This document shows positions 1 through 5,838 of a DNA stretch of 6,117 nt, piece after piece. Below the pieces are notes generated by a model. It was not told the DNA's origin, did no database searches, and saw nothing but the letters and a program-made list of their open reading frames with translations. Source of the DNA: Anaerolineaceae bacterium. Its GTDB lineage: Bacteria; Chloroflexota; Anaerolineae; Anaerolineales; Anaerolineaceae. Made by a program: the position numbers and the translations under genes. The stretch spans positions 1-6,117 of the forward strand of contig JAQTMA010000238.1 of NCBI GenBank assembly GCA_028714615.1, written 5' to 3'. Numbering within the stretch: the stretch's first letter is position 1; every line of letters starts with the position of its first letter.

Positions 1-314
1 CGCATTGTTCGGTGGGTCCGGTATCATTAGCCGCATGCCTGCATTTTGATTACAGCACGCCAAATTTCTATATTCAAGAAGATTTTGGGGAATTTGATGT
101 ACCCTGGCGAGCTGATCTGGTGCGAGGATGGAATCCAATTCGCAATGGGGAATTTTTTCTCTCTGACCAACCCGGTCTGGGTCTTGAGATCGACGAACAG
201 GTGATTGCCGACCACCCTTACGTTCACAATGCGTTTCCATCTTTGTGGGACGGCAACTGGCTGACGAATTTTACACAAGACAACCGTAAAGAAATTTTGG
301 ATCAGGCCAATTAG
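1..314 (+). CDS. Enolase-superfamily sugar-acid dehydratase, C-terminal part (5' end outside window)
   Basis: The reading frame is open from the left edge (first full codon at position 3) and ends at TAG 312-314, so only about the last 103 residues are present. They begin HCSVGPVSLAACLHFD, which matches the end of the barrel domain in the mandelate racemase/galactonate dehydratase branch. There the His before the 'GP' is the barrel catalytic base (here codon 3-5). The following 'PNFYIQED', 'DVPWR..LV.G' and 'PGLGLEID' segments are typical C-terminal capping elements of the same branch. By family knowledge such enzymes dehydrate an aldonate (galactonate, gluconate, mannonate or similar) to a 2-keto-3-deoxy acid in the cytoplasm using Mg2+. 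The exact substrate cannot be read from this fragment. The downstream KDG kinase and aldolase homologues fit a 2-keto-3-deoxy-acid product. GTG at 12 is an internal codon and not the start. Confidence 0.85.
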   Translation, partial: HCSVGPVSLAACLHFDYSTPNFYIQEDFGEFDVPWRADLVRGWNPIRNGEFFLSDQPGLGLEIDEQVIADHPYVHNAFPSLWDGNWLTNFTQDNRKEILDQAN

Positions 315-348
315 GGTTCAATTTTTACAAAGAATTCTCGGAGGTGTT

Positions 349-1044
349 ATGTCTACACAGCGTTATATCTTCTTGAATTACCCCTTATCTCCTGGTGATC
401 CCAATCCACCAGCGATTCCCCCCATGGAATTGAAGCCATTTATGAGCCTGGAAAACGGGGACGCTGCCAATGTCACTTCGATCAAAGTGGTTTCTCACAC
501 CGGCACGCATATGGATGCGCCCTGTCACGTGATCGCGGGTGGCATCACCGTCACCGATTTTAGAGCGGATGAATTTGTCTTTCATCGTCCTCTCGTATTT
601 GATCTGCCCTTGCAAGATGACGAATTGGTGATGCCTGAACATTTGCAGCCATTGGTTGAGCTCGGGAAGGATGCTGACCTGATTTTATTCCGCTTTGGCT
701 ATGGATCTGTTCGAAAAGCTGAGCCAAACCGCTACAGCGCACACTGCCCAGGATTTGGAATTGAAAGCGCCGAATTCCTCCGGGATCATTTTCCCCATTT
801 GCGGGCCATCGGCATGGATGTGCCCTCACTTTCTTGCATCTGTTATTTGGAGAAGACGATGCGCGCTCACAATGTACTGCTTGCCGGCAATGGCGGGCGC
901 TTCATCGTTGTAGAGGATATGAACCTGAACCAGGACCTAGCCGGTCTCAGTCGTGTGACCCTGGCCCCTTGGATGATAAAGAATTTAGACGGCGGCCCGG
1001 TGACGATTATTGGCGAACGGATTGAATTTGGAGGAAATCAATGA
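349..1044 (+). CDS. Cyclase-family metal-dependent hydrolase (kynurenine formamidase-like fold)
   Basis: This is a 231-residue protein of the cyclase family (Pfam PF04199), usual length for the family. The hallmark metal motif HTGTHMDAPCH is complete, giving His50, His54, Asp56 and His60. His174 (in 'RAHNVLL') and Glu189 (in 'IVVED') sit where the family has its C-terminal active-site residues, followed by the usual '.NL..L' segment. The N-terminal 'PLSPGDP' is also typical. Known members hydrolyse amides such as N-formylkynurenine or cyclic compounds, usually with Zn or Mn. No Trp-catabolic genes are nearby, so an activity on a sugar lactone or a cyclic sugar derivative feeding the dehydratase is an inference only. 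The ATG is preceded by GGAGG at 340-344 with a 4-nt gap. The gene lies 34 nt after the dehydratase and its TGA overlaps the kinase ATG (ATGA), so the two are translationally coupled. Confidence 0.85.
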   Translation: MSTQRYIFLNYPLSPGDPNPPAIPPMELKPFMSLENGDAANVTSIKVVSHTGTHMDAPCHVIAGGITVTDFRADEFVFHRPLVFDLPLQDDELVMPEHLQPLVELGKDADLILFRFGYGSVRKAEPNRYSAHCPGFGIESAEFLRDHFPHLRAIGMDVPSLSCICYLEKTMRAHNVLLAGNGGRFIVVEDMNLNQDLAGLSRVTLAPWMIKNLDGGPVTIIGERIEFGGNQ

Positions 1045-2063
1045 CGAAAGTAGTTACTTTGGGAGAGATGATGATCCGGATGATGCCTGCCGACAATTTG
1101 CGGATTGAGCAGGCATCTACTTTCAACGCTTTCTACGGAGGGGACGAGTCGATTGTTGCAGTTTCCCTGGCTCGTTTTGGTCTTGAGTCAGCCTACGTGA
1201 CCAAACTTCCGGATAACCCGTTAGGTCGAGGGGCTTTCAATAGTTTGCGAAGTCAAGGTGTCAATACCGACCATATCGTGTGGGGTGGCGAACGTCTGGG
1301 CCTGAATTTCTATGAGAATGGTGCCTCAATCCGCCCATCCAAAGTAATTTATGACCGCAAATATTCCGCGATCGCCGAAGCGACCCCCGAAGAGTTTGAT
1401 TTCGATCAAATATTCACTGGGGCGCGTTGGTTTCATGTCTCAGGGATCACCCCAGCGCTCAGTGACAACACGGCCGCCATCACGAAAGCTGCCCTGCAAG
1501 TCGCTAAAAAACACGGTGTTACAACCAGTGTTGATCTCAACTACCGCCGCAAGCTCTGGGCACCTGAAAAAGCGCGCAGAGTGATGACCGAATTGATGGA
1601 ATTTGTCGATGTCTGTATCGGCAATGAGGAAGACGCAGAGATTACCCTGGGTTTTAAACCGGAAAACACTGATGTAACCAAAGGCGAGATCAATCTCGAC
1701 GGTTATAAAGACATCTTCCGGCGCATGAAAGAGCGCTTTGGATTCCAGACCATTGCCTCGACCCTAAGGGAAAGTTACTCAGCCTCTGACAATGGTTGGT
1801 CGACCTTGGTTTACGATGGAACAGATTTCTGCCATTCCCGCAAGTACGACATTCACCTGGTTGACCGTGGTGGAGGGGGCGCTTCTTTCGCAGCTGGCGT
1901 GATTTACGGCCTGATCCAAGGGAAACCCTTAGCCGAGGTAACTGAATTTGCAACGGCTGCATCCGCCTTGAAGCAAACCATTCTGGGGGATTTCAATTAC
2001 GTCACAATCGATGAGGTGCTGCAGTTAATGAAAGGTGACACATCCGGAAGAGTACAACGGTAA
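1041..2063 (+). CDS. kdgK: PfkB-family 2-keto-3-deoxygluconate kinase homologue with altered catalytic motifs
   Basis: The 340-residue protein aligns by eye along its whole length with bacterial KDG kinases, which phosphorylate 2-keto-3-deoxygluconate to KDPG with ATP. Recognisable segments are 'LGEMMIRM' at the start, 'IYDRKYSAIAEA' (Arg106), 'FHVSGITPALSDN', 'VDLNYRRKLW' (Arg169, a substrate-carboxylate Arg in the family), 'GNEEDAE', 'SYSASDNGW' and 'GDFNYV'. Two normally invariant sites are changed. Signature 1, usually GGAEANVAV, reads GGDESIVAV (residues 33-41, Asn to Ile38). Signature 2, usually DRVGGGDSFAAG, reads DRGGGGASFAAG (275-286), so the catalytic base Asp is Ala281 (GCT at 1881-1883). 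Normal kinase activity is therefore doubtful, although the frame is intact. GGAGG at 1030-1034 supports the ATG at 1041, which overlaps the cyclase stop by 4 nt. The alternatives are a repurposed binding protein or isomer-specific enzyme, or a recently inactivated gene. Confidence 0.88.
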   Translation: MTKVVTLGEMMIRMMPADNLRIEQASTFNAFYGGDESIVAVSLARFGLESAYVTKLPDNPLGRGAFNSLRSQGVNTDHIVWGGERLGLNFYENGASIRPSKVIYDRKYSAIAEATPEEFDFDQIFTGARWFHVSGITPALSDNTAAITKAALQVAKKHGVTTSVDLNYRRKLWAPEKARRVMTELMEFVDVCIGNEEDAEITLGFKPENTDVTKGEINLDGYKDIFRRMKERFGFQTIASTLRESYSASDNGWSTLVYDGTDFCHSRKYDIHLVDRGGGGASFAAGVIYGLIQGKPLAEVTEFATAASALKQTILGDFNYVTIDEVLQLMKGDTSGRVQR

Positions 2064-2092
2064 TTAATATCGCCGGTCATGTCTGAAAACAA

Positions 2093-2121
2093 GGCGGGTG
2101 GAGGACTACTGCCTCCCCGCT
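2093..2121 (+). other. Intercistronic RNA hairpin between kinase and aldolase genes
   Basis: GCGG (2094-2097) and GGAGG (2100-2104) can pair with CCTCC (2112-2116) and CCGC (2117-2120), leaving a 2-nt GT bulge and a 7-nt loop ACTACTG. That is nine G-C or A-T pairs, with a possible outer G-T pair. No T-tract follows, so it does not look like an intrinsic terminator. It sits 30 nt after the kinase stop and 37 nt before the aldolase ATG. A role in mRNA stability or segmental expression is inferred. Confidence 0.5.
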
Positions 2122-2142
2122 GGATTGAGTTGATTAATCTTG

Positions 2143-2148
2143 AAAGGA
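2143..2148 (+). promoter_or_regulatory. Ribosome binding site fixing the aldolase start at 2158
   Basis: AAAGGA lies 9 nt before ATG 2158. An in-frame TTG at 2140 would put this site inside the coding region and has no good site of its own, so the ATG is preferred. Confidence 0.6.
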
Positions 2149-2157
2149 ACCACAAGC

Positions 2158-2835
2158 ATGGACTACCCAATGAACAATAAAGAAAAAGTGATTTACTGGA
2201 CAAAATCTACAGGCGTGCTTCCGGCGATTAAGATCAAGGGCAGCGCAGACATGATCCCGTATATCAAGGCGATGGTGGATGGCGGGGCGAAAGTAATCGA
2301 AATTACGACGACAACACCGGGAGCATTCGATCACTTCAGAATCATATCGGAGTATTTCGGTGATGCATTAGCCCTGGCCTCCGGGACGACTTTGGATGAA
2401 ACTACTGCTCGGTTGGCCATTCTGGCTGGAGTCAAAATTATTGTATCTCCTGCAACAATCCCAGCCGTGATCCGCACTGCAAACCGTTATGGAGCAGCTG
2501 TTTTCATCGGGGCATTCACAGCTACCGATGTATTAACAGGGATGGAAGCCGGTGCAGATATGATCAAGATCTTCCCGGCTGCCTTGGGTGGGCCGAAATA
2601 TATGACCAATCTACGCATGGTCTACCCTGAAGTCAATTTAATTCCATCCGGCGGTATCAGCTTGGAGACTGCTGGTGAATTCATCCGCTGCGGTGCTAGC
2701 GCAATCTCCGGTGCGCGCAATTTCTTCGACCTGAAGATGGTCGAGCAGCATGGCTTGGGCTGGATCAGCGAGCAGGTTGCTAAATATATCGCGTTGGTGG
2801 CTGAGGCACGCCAAAACTTACCACAGCTCCCTTAG
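2158..2835 (+). CDS. KDPG/KHG aldolase-family protein (class I), divergent
   Basis: The protein has 225 residues, slightly longer than E. coli Eda. It has the Eda (PF01081) barrel pattern: 'GGAKVIEITTTTPGAF' with the catalytic Glu48, 'ASGTTLDE' with Thr77, 'IVSPATIP', 'GADMIKIFPA' with the Schiff-base Lys137, 'PSGGI' and a C-terminal 'SGAR' loop. The family cleaves KDPG to pyruvate and glyceraldehyde-3-phosphate. The catalytic residues are present, but several surrounding loops differ from the usual form. GAGT is ASGT (74-77), IPGA is FIGA (Pro to Ile117), PTGG is PSGG (Ser164) and the usual G-S phosphate loop is G185-A186-R187. These changes leave the substrate open: KDPG, a non-phosphorylated 2-keto-3-deoxy acid, or another 2-oxo acid. 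The gene follows the kinase after a 94-nt spacer carrying a hairpin, and its stop overlaps the RBS of the next gene. A TTG at 2140 would add six residues but lacks its own RBS. Confidence 0.85.
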   Translation: MDYPMNNKEKVIYWTKSTGVLPAIKIKGSADMIPYIKAMVDGGAKVIEITTTTPGAFDHFRIISEYFGDALALASGTTLDETTARLAILAGVKIIVSPATIPAVIRTANRYGAAVFIGAFTATDVLTGMEAGADMIKIFPAALGGPKYMTNLRMVYPEVNLIPSGGISLETAGEFIRCGASAISGARNFFDLKMVEQHGLGWISEQVAKYIALVAEARQNLPQLP

Positions 2836-2845
2836 GACGCTCCTA

Positions 2846-3670
2846 ATGAAACTTGCTCTCGTCTCTTCCGTATTTGTCAATTATGCGCTGGACCAGTTCT
2901 TATGCACCGCTGCAAAGCTGGGCTATGCCGGGGTTGACCTATGGGGTGGGCGCCCGCACGTTTTTCGTAACGACATTGGGCCGGAGGGGCTTCACTCCCT
3001 GCGCCGTCAGGCTGATGACCTGGGGCTGGTAATCGTCTCGCTCATGCCAGCCTTTTATCGTTACCCTTTCAGTTTGTGTACGCCGAACGACTCGATCCGG
3101 AAGGAAAGCCTGGACTACATGCGTATATCGCTCGATAATGCTGCGGAACTGGGTGTTGGCACGGTTCTGGTAGTACCAGGGCGAAGCATGTACGGACAGG
3201 ATCCAGCTGATACTCGCGGCCGCATGACTGACAGCCTGGCACGCATATCCGAAATGGCGCGTCCAAGCGGTATTCGGGTGGGCGTGGAAGCGGTCAACCG
3301 CTATGTCAGCGATATCGTTACGACTGGTAAGGAGGCGCTTGACTTAGTCCGGGAGGTTGGAGCGAATAACTTGGGTGTAGTCCTGGATACCGGCCACATC
3401 CACATTGCTGGTCAAACCGGGGTGGATGACGTCCGTATTCTCGGGAATCTGTTGTACCAGATTCACATCAATGATAATGACGGAAAAAAACACCAGGGCC
3501 TCATCCCAGGCGATGGCAATTTTGATTACCAGCCGCTATTCAAAGCGATCTCTACCAACGGGTACAACGGGTATTTGTCGGTAGAACTGGCCTGGGATTA
3601 TAGCCTTGATCCCGAGCCGGCGGCAGCGTTGGCTGCTGCCCGTCTTAAAAATGCCACTGCACAGCTTTGA
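2846..3670 (+). CDS. Sugar-phosphate isomerase/epimerase-family TIM-barrel protein
   Basis: This 274-residue protein belongs to the xylose-isomerase-like TIM-barrel family (AP_endonuc_2, PF01261). A complete metal-binding set is visible in the order expected for tagatose/allulose 3-epimerases and hydroxypyruvate isomerases: Glu148 in 'VGVEAVNRY', Asp181 in 'VLDTGH', His207 in 'HINDND' and Glu247 in 'LSVEL'. The 'HINDNDGK...PGDGNFDY' stretch is a typical substrate-side loop. By family knowledge it would isomerise or epimerise a keto-sugar or related acid using Mn2+, Mg2+ or Co2+. The actual substrate is unknown, and in this cluster it probably supplies the right stereoisomer. The start is ATG 2846, with AGGA at 2834-2837 lying across the aldolase stop and a 10-nt intergenic gap. 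The open frame continues upstream to 2750, but that part lies inside the aldolase gene and lacks family similarity, so it is not used. Confidence 0.85.
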   Translation: MKLALVSSVFVNYALDQFLCTAAKLGYAGVDLWGGRPHVFRNDIGPEGLHSLRRQADDLGLVIVSLMPAFYRYPFSLCTPNDSIRKESLDYMRISLDNAAELGVGTVLVVPGRSMYGQDPADTRGRMTDSLARISEMARPSGIRVGVEAVNRYVSDIVTTGKEALDLVREVGANNLGVVLDTGHIHIAGQTGVDDVRILGNLLYQIHINDNDGKKHQGLIPGDGNFDYQPLFKAISTNGYNGYLSVELAWDYSLDPEPAAALAAARLKNATAQL

Positions 3671-3751
3671 TCTTAACATTGGCGCCTATGTAAGCATCAG
3701 CGCGATCGAAGGTTGGTCGATTCTACCTAGAAACAGAACCCGGAGCGAACT

Positions 3752-4216
3752 ATGTTAGTATGTCAGATTAATGACGCAGATAAGCAGCTGAAAATAGATG
3801 AAAAAATGCAAAAAGCAGTCGAATTCTTACGGAGGGAAGATCTAGACCGGCTCCCTATCGGCAGGATCAATCTCGTTGATGATCGAGTTTATGTGCGCGT
3901 GATGGAATATGAGACTGTACCTTTCGAAGCGTTGAAATTCGAAGCCCACCGCAAATATATCGATATTCATTACGTAGTTTCCGGTCAGGAGGCCATCTGG
4001 TGCCTCCCAACTCAGAAATTCGCATCAACCGACGCATACAATGTAGAGAAAGATGTCATTCACGGCGAACCCAGGCGTGTTGAAGAATTGTCAAAAGTTG
4101 TGCTGGTGCCGGGTGACATGGTTGTCTGTTATCCCGAGGATGCCCATGCCCCCAAAGGCATGGTTGGCAATGCTACGGAACCCTTGAAGAAAATTGTGGT
4201 GAAGATCGCCTGTTGA
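3752..4216 (+). CDS. YhcH/YjgK/YiaL family (DUF386) cupin-like protein
   Basis: The 154 residues match the DUF386 family (PF04074), close to its usual length of about 150. Visible landmarks are 'AVEFLRREDLDRLPIGR' (22-38), the near-invariant 'FEAHRKYIDIHYVVSGQE' (63-80), 'EKDV', 'PGDMVVCYPEDAHAP' with His132, and the C-terminal 'VKKIVVK'-like strand 'LKKIVVKIA'. Characterised relatives include E. coli YiaL, YhcH and EbgC. They sit in sugar and sugar-acid operons and are thought to act as metal-dependent sugar anomerases or isomerases, or accessory subunits. His66, His73 and His132 are plausible metal ligands by position. The ATG has GGAG at 3742-3745 with a 6-nt gap. The 81-nt spacer after the epimerase shows no convincing terminator or promoter, so it probably belongs to the same transcript. 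Its presence supports carbohydrate-acid use by the cluster without defining the substrate. Confidence 0.88.
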   Translation: MLVCQINDADKQLKIDEKMQKAVEFLRREDLDRLPIGRINLVDDRVYVRVMEYETVPFEALKFEAHRKYIDIHYVVSGQEAIWCLPTQKFASTDAYNVEKDVIHGEPRRVEELSKVVLVPGDMVVCYPEDAHAPKGMVGNATEPLKKIVVKIAC

Positions 4217-4267
4217 TCACCAAGTCAACTATCACCAATCACCCCATCCATTTTTTCGGGGCAGATC

Positions 4268-4684
4268 ATGATCAAAACTAAAAAGATTACCATCGATAGC
4301 GATGGCGGTTTTTCCACTTTTATCATCACCGAACCAATACAGCAATTTGTTACTGCATCTGGGTGCCAAGAAGGAGCGGTTATTGTCTTCTTCCAGCATA
4401 CAACCGGGGCAGTCATGCTCATCGAGCATGAAGCGGGAATCCTGGTCGACCTGGAAGAAACTTTAGAACGCATCGCCCCGGTGAAGGGGGAATACCAACA
4501 CCATCGAGTAGGCTACGACCTCAACGGCGGGCTCCACGTTCGCAATGCTCTTCTGAATTCCAGCATCATGGTGCCATTCCAAGACGGCAAGCTCCTGTTG
4601 GGTACATATCAAGATATCATGGTTTTAGACATGCAAATGGAGCAAAATCCGCGCATCATCATCCTGCAGGTGAACGGAGAGTGA
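4268..4684 (+). CDS. YjbQ / UPF0047 family protein
   Basis: The 138 residues have the YjbQ (UPF0047, PF01894) pattern at normal length: 'EGAVIVFFQHTTGAV' with His44, then His78-His79, 'NGGLHVRNALLNSS' with His90, and 'VPFQDGKLLLGTYQDI' before a final strand 'RIIILQV'. Members are often named secondary thiamine-phosphate synthase from weak complementation, but the physiological role of the family is not settled. The usual INE after the HTT motif is altered: Glu53 is kept, but the preceding Asn is Ile52. The gene begins 51 nt after the DUF386 gene, with only a weak G-rich site (4257-4261) before ATG 4268. Its TGA lies next to the start of the HAD-like gene. Genes of this family do appear in carbohydrate clusters, but what it does here is unknown. 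Confidence 0.85.
   Translation: MIKTKKITIDSDGGFSTFIITEPIQQFVTASGCQEGAVIVFFQHTTGAVMLIEHEAGILVDLEETLERIAPVKGEYQHHRVGYDLNGGLHVRNALLNSSIMVPFQDGKLLLGTYQDIMVLDMQMEQNPRIIILQVNGE
4676..4679 (+). promoter_or_regulatory. Ribosome binding site deciding the HAD-like gene start
   Basis: GGAG inside the end of the YjbQ gene leaves 10 nt before GTG 4690 but only 1 nt before GTG 4681. This favours GTG 4690 as the start. Confidence 0.4.
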
Positions 4685-4689
4685 GGACG

Positions 4690-5298
4690 GTGCCCATCCA
4701 TCACATTATTTTCCGAATGGCAGGCGTAGTAACCCAGACTTTTGAACAAGCAGCCATCGAAACATTGTTTGCGCCCTCCGTCCAGACTGAACAATCGACG
4801 CGATTGGCCGTTCACAAGAAAGCGGTCGATATGCTGTCTGGCTCCTTGGCCCTCAAGGGCTATTGCAGCTGGGCTTCAATGTATGCCGGTTTGGATTTGT
4901 CAGCCGAGGATGCCTACCAGGCGGTGTCTGGTAGTCTGAAAATCGCTGCAACAATGAACATCATTTTGATGGAATTGACAGGTAAATTCGACCTCTGGTT
5001 GTTTTGTGAAGTCGATCGAATAGGATTGTTGCCAAGCTTGAAGCGGTTGGATTTGAATCGTTATTTCCCTCCAAACCACCAGCTTTTCACCCCTGAGCTG
5101 GGAGCAAGTGGGCAAGTGCCGGACCTAATTCCGGCACTGTTGTCTGCCAGCAAAGCTAATTTGGATGAGTTGTTGTGGGTCGATGACCGTTCGATGATCG
5201 CTTCTGCGGCGATCCGAGCGGGGTTGAATGCAGTCGCTTATGTCAACCCTTTCCGCTTCCGCCGCAATTTAATCTTACGCAGGATGATAAAACAATAA
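4690..5298 (+). CDS. HAD-superfamily-like protein lacking the nucleophile Asp
   Basis: The protein has about 202 residues with a HAD-like layout. There is an N-terminal strand 'HHIIFRMAGVV', a helical cap (about residues 15-95), a Rossmann core with 'FDLWLFCEVDR', and 'LLWVDDRSMIASAAIRAGL' near the C-terminus. The last is a good motif IV (Asp165-Asp166). Motif I normally reads F-D-x-x-G-V, but here Arg9 (CGA at 4714-4716) replaces the nucleophilic Asp. No Ser/Thr motif II is obvious, and the motif III Lys is not evident in 'PELGASGQVPDL'. Phosphatase activity by the usual mechanism is therefore unlikely, and a binding or regulatory role, or another chemistry, is inferred. GTG 4690 gives MPIHHIIF, the normal short lead into the first strand, with GGAG at 4676-4679. 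GTG 4681, overlapping the previous stop, is the alternative and adds three residues. It ends the cluster. Confidence 0.65.
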   Translation: MPIHHIIFRMAGVVTQTFEQAAIETLFAPSVQTEQSTRLAVHKKAVDMLSGSLALKGYCSWASMYAGLDLSAEDAYQAVSGSLKIAATMNIILMELTGKFDLWLFCEVDRIGLLPSLKRLDLNRYFPPNHQLFTPELGASGQVPDLIPALLSASKANLDELLWVDDRSMIASAAIRAGLNAVAYVNPFRFRRNLILRRMIKQ

Positions 5299-5332
5299 GG
5301 TCGGTTTGTTCGTAATCCGATGGGTTTTTTCA
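5299..5332 (+). terminator. Weak candidate rho-independent terminator after the cluster
   Basis: TCGG (5301-5304) can pair with CCGA (5317-5320), with an outer G-T pair, around a 12-nt loop. TGGG and a run of six T (5325-5330) follow. The stem is short, so the call rests mainly on the T-run and its position just after the last gene of the cluster. Confidence 0.3.
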
Positions 5333-5436
5333 TTTCGTCTATTCCGGCGGGGTCTTAGAATATATCCAAAAAGCAGGTCTATACTTTATGGTTTAAGGAT
5401 CGATCGACATTCTGTCCTGGTCAGAAAATCGATAAG

Positions 5437-5650
5437 CGCCGCCAGCTCAAAGAAGTCGGGAAAATCCTTGCTGCTGGAGATTCGGTGCGCTTTGTTTTCA
5501 CCCGCGGCCAGCCAGGGGTGGCAGCTTGAGACCTGCCCGAGCGGCCCCGACCGGCGCGGTCTGGATGTGGCGTGCTACATGTGCCTGCTGCTGCGGGCAG
5601 CCAGTGTGGTGCTGACCCCGCTGGATCTCAACGAAGCCGATTTAGAGGGA
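5437..5650 (+). pseudogene. Decayed fragment resembling family B DNA polymerase C-terminus
   Basis: No intact gene occupies 5299-5838, but this stretch holds protein-like sequence split across two frames. Frame 1 (from 5437) reads RRQLKEVGKILAAGDSVRF and then VFTRGQPGVAA, where TGA 5527-5529 stops it. Reading through, DLPERP follows. After one extra base in the CCCC run at 5545-5548, the other frame continues as RRGLDVACYMCLLLRAASVV and then LTPLDLNEADLE. Joined, the pattern 'G..VRF..TRG.PGV.AWDLPE.PD...LDV..Y..LLLRAA..VL.P' resembles the C-terminal thumb end of family B DNA polymerases as I recall them from Chloroflexota, with TGA standing for the expected Trp TGG. The polymerase domain, exonuclease and Asp motifs are absent. 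This is a truncated remnant, or a chimeric or error-containing assembly segment. The open frame over 5306-5731 is not a real gene. The identity is from memory and moderate. Confidence 0.45.
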
Positions 5651-5762
5651 CCGGTCGCCGGGTGTGTGCCCCTGATGTTCCCGTTCGATCAAATTCCGGA
5701 TCGATGCACCCCCTCGTTGAGTGGTCGATGATCGTTTGGATGAAACTCTCTGGTAGGGTTAG

Positions 5763-5771
5763 TGATACAAT
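5763..5771 (+). promoter_or_regulatory. Possible extended -10 promoter for the gene at 5839
   Basis: TGATACAAT combines an extended -10 TG, a one-base spacer and TACAAT (5 of 6 to consensus). No good -35 lies at the proper spacing (AAACTC at 5743-5748), which extended -10 promoters can tolerate. The start codon lies about 65 nt downstream. This rests on the short motif alone. Confidence 0.3.
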
Positions 5772-5838
5772 ATTTTCATAGTCAGGACTTTCTGCTCTTT
5801 CCAGTAGATACCAACCAACTGCATACAAAGGGGCATCG

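Noticed and set aside
1690..1962. Reverse-strand open frame inside the kinase gene, and similar antisense frames elsewhere in the cluster
   Set aside because: The predicted proteins are low-complexity shadows with no recognisable motifs and lie wholly opposite well-supported genes.
2140..2157. TTG start for the aldolase
   Set aside because: It would place the AAAGGA ribosome binding site inside the gene and has no upstream site. ATG 2158 is better positioned.
2750..2845. Upstream extension of the epimerase frame into the aldolase gene
   Set aside because: This part lies out of frame inside the aldolase coding region, has no barrel-family similarity, and ATG 2846 has its own RBS and the normal family N-terminus.
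3671..3751. Possible promoter or terminator in the spacer before the DUF386 gene
   Set aside because: A TTGATC at 3667 has no -10 at suitable spacing, and the AGGT/ACCT inverted repeat is too short to mean much.
4242..4261. CCCC/GGGG hairpin with a T-rich loop before the YjbQ gene
   Set aside because: It has only four pairs and the T-run is in the loop, so it is not a terminator. A role in masking the weak RBS is possible but unsupported.
5306..5731. 141-codon forward open frame read as a single gene
   Set aside because: Its first part has no protein-like pattern and no RBS. The protein-like sequence there lies in another frame, and only the middle portion matches the polymerase remnant.
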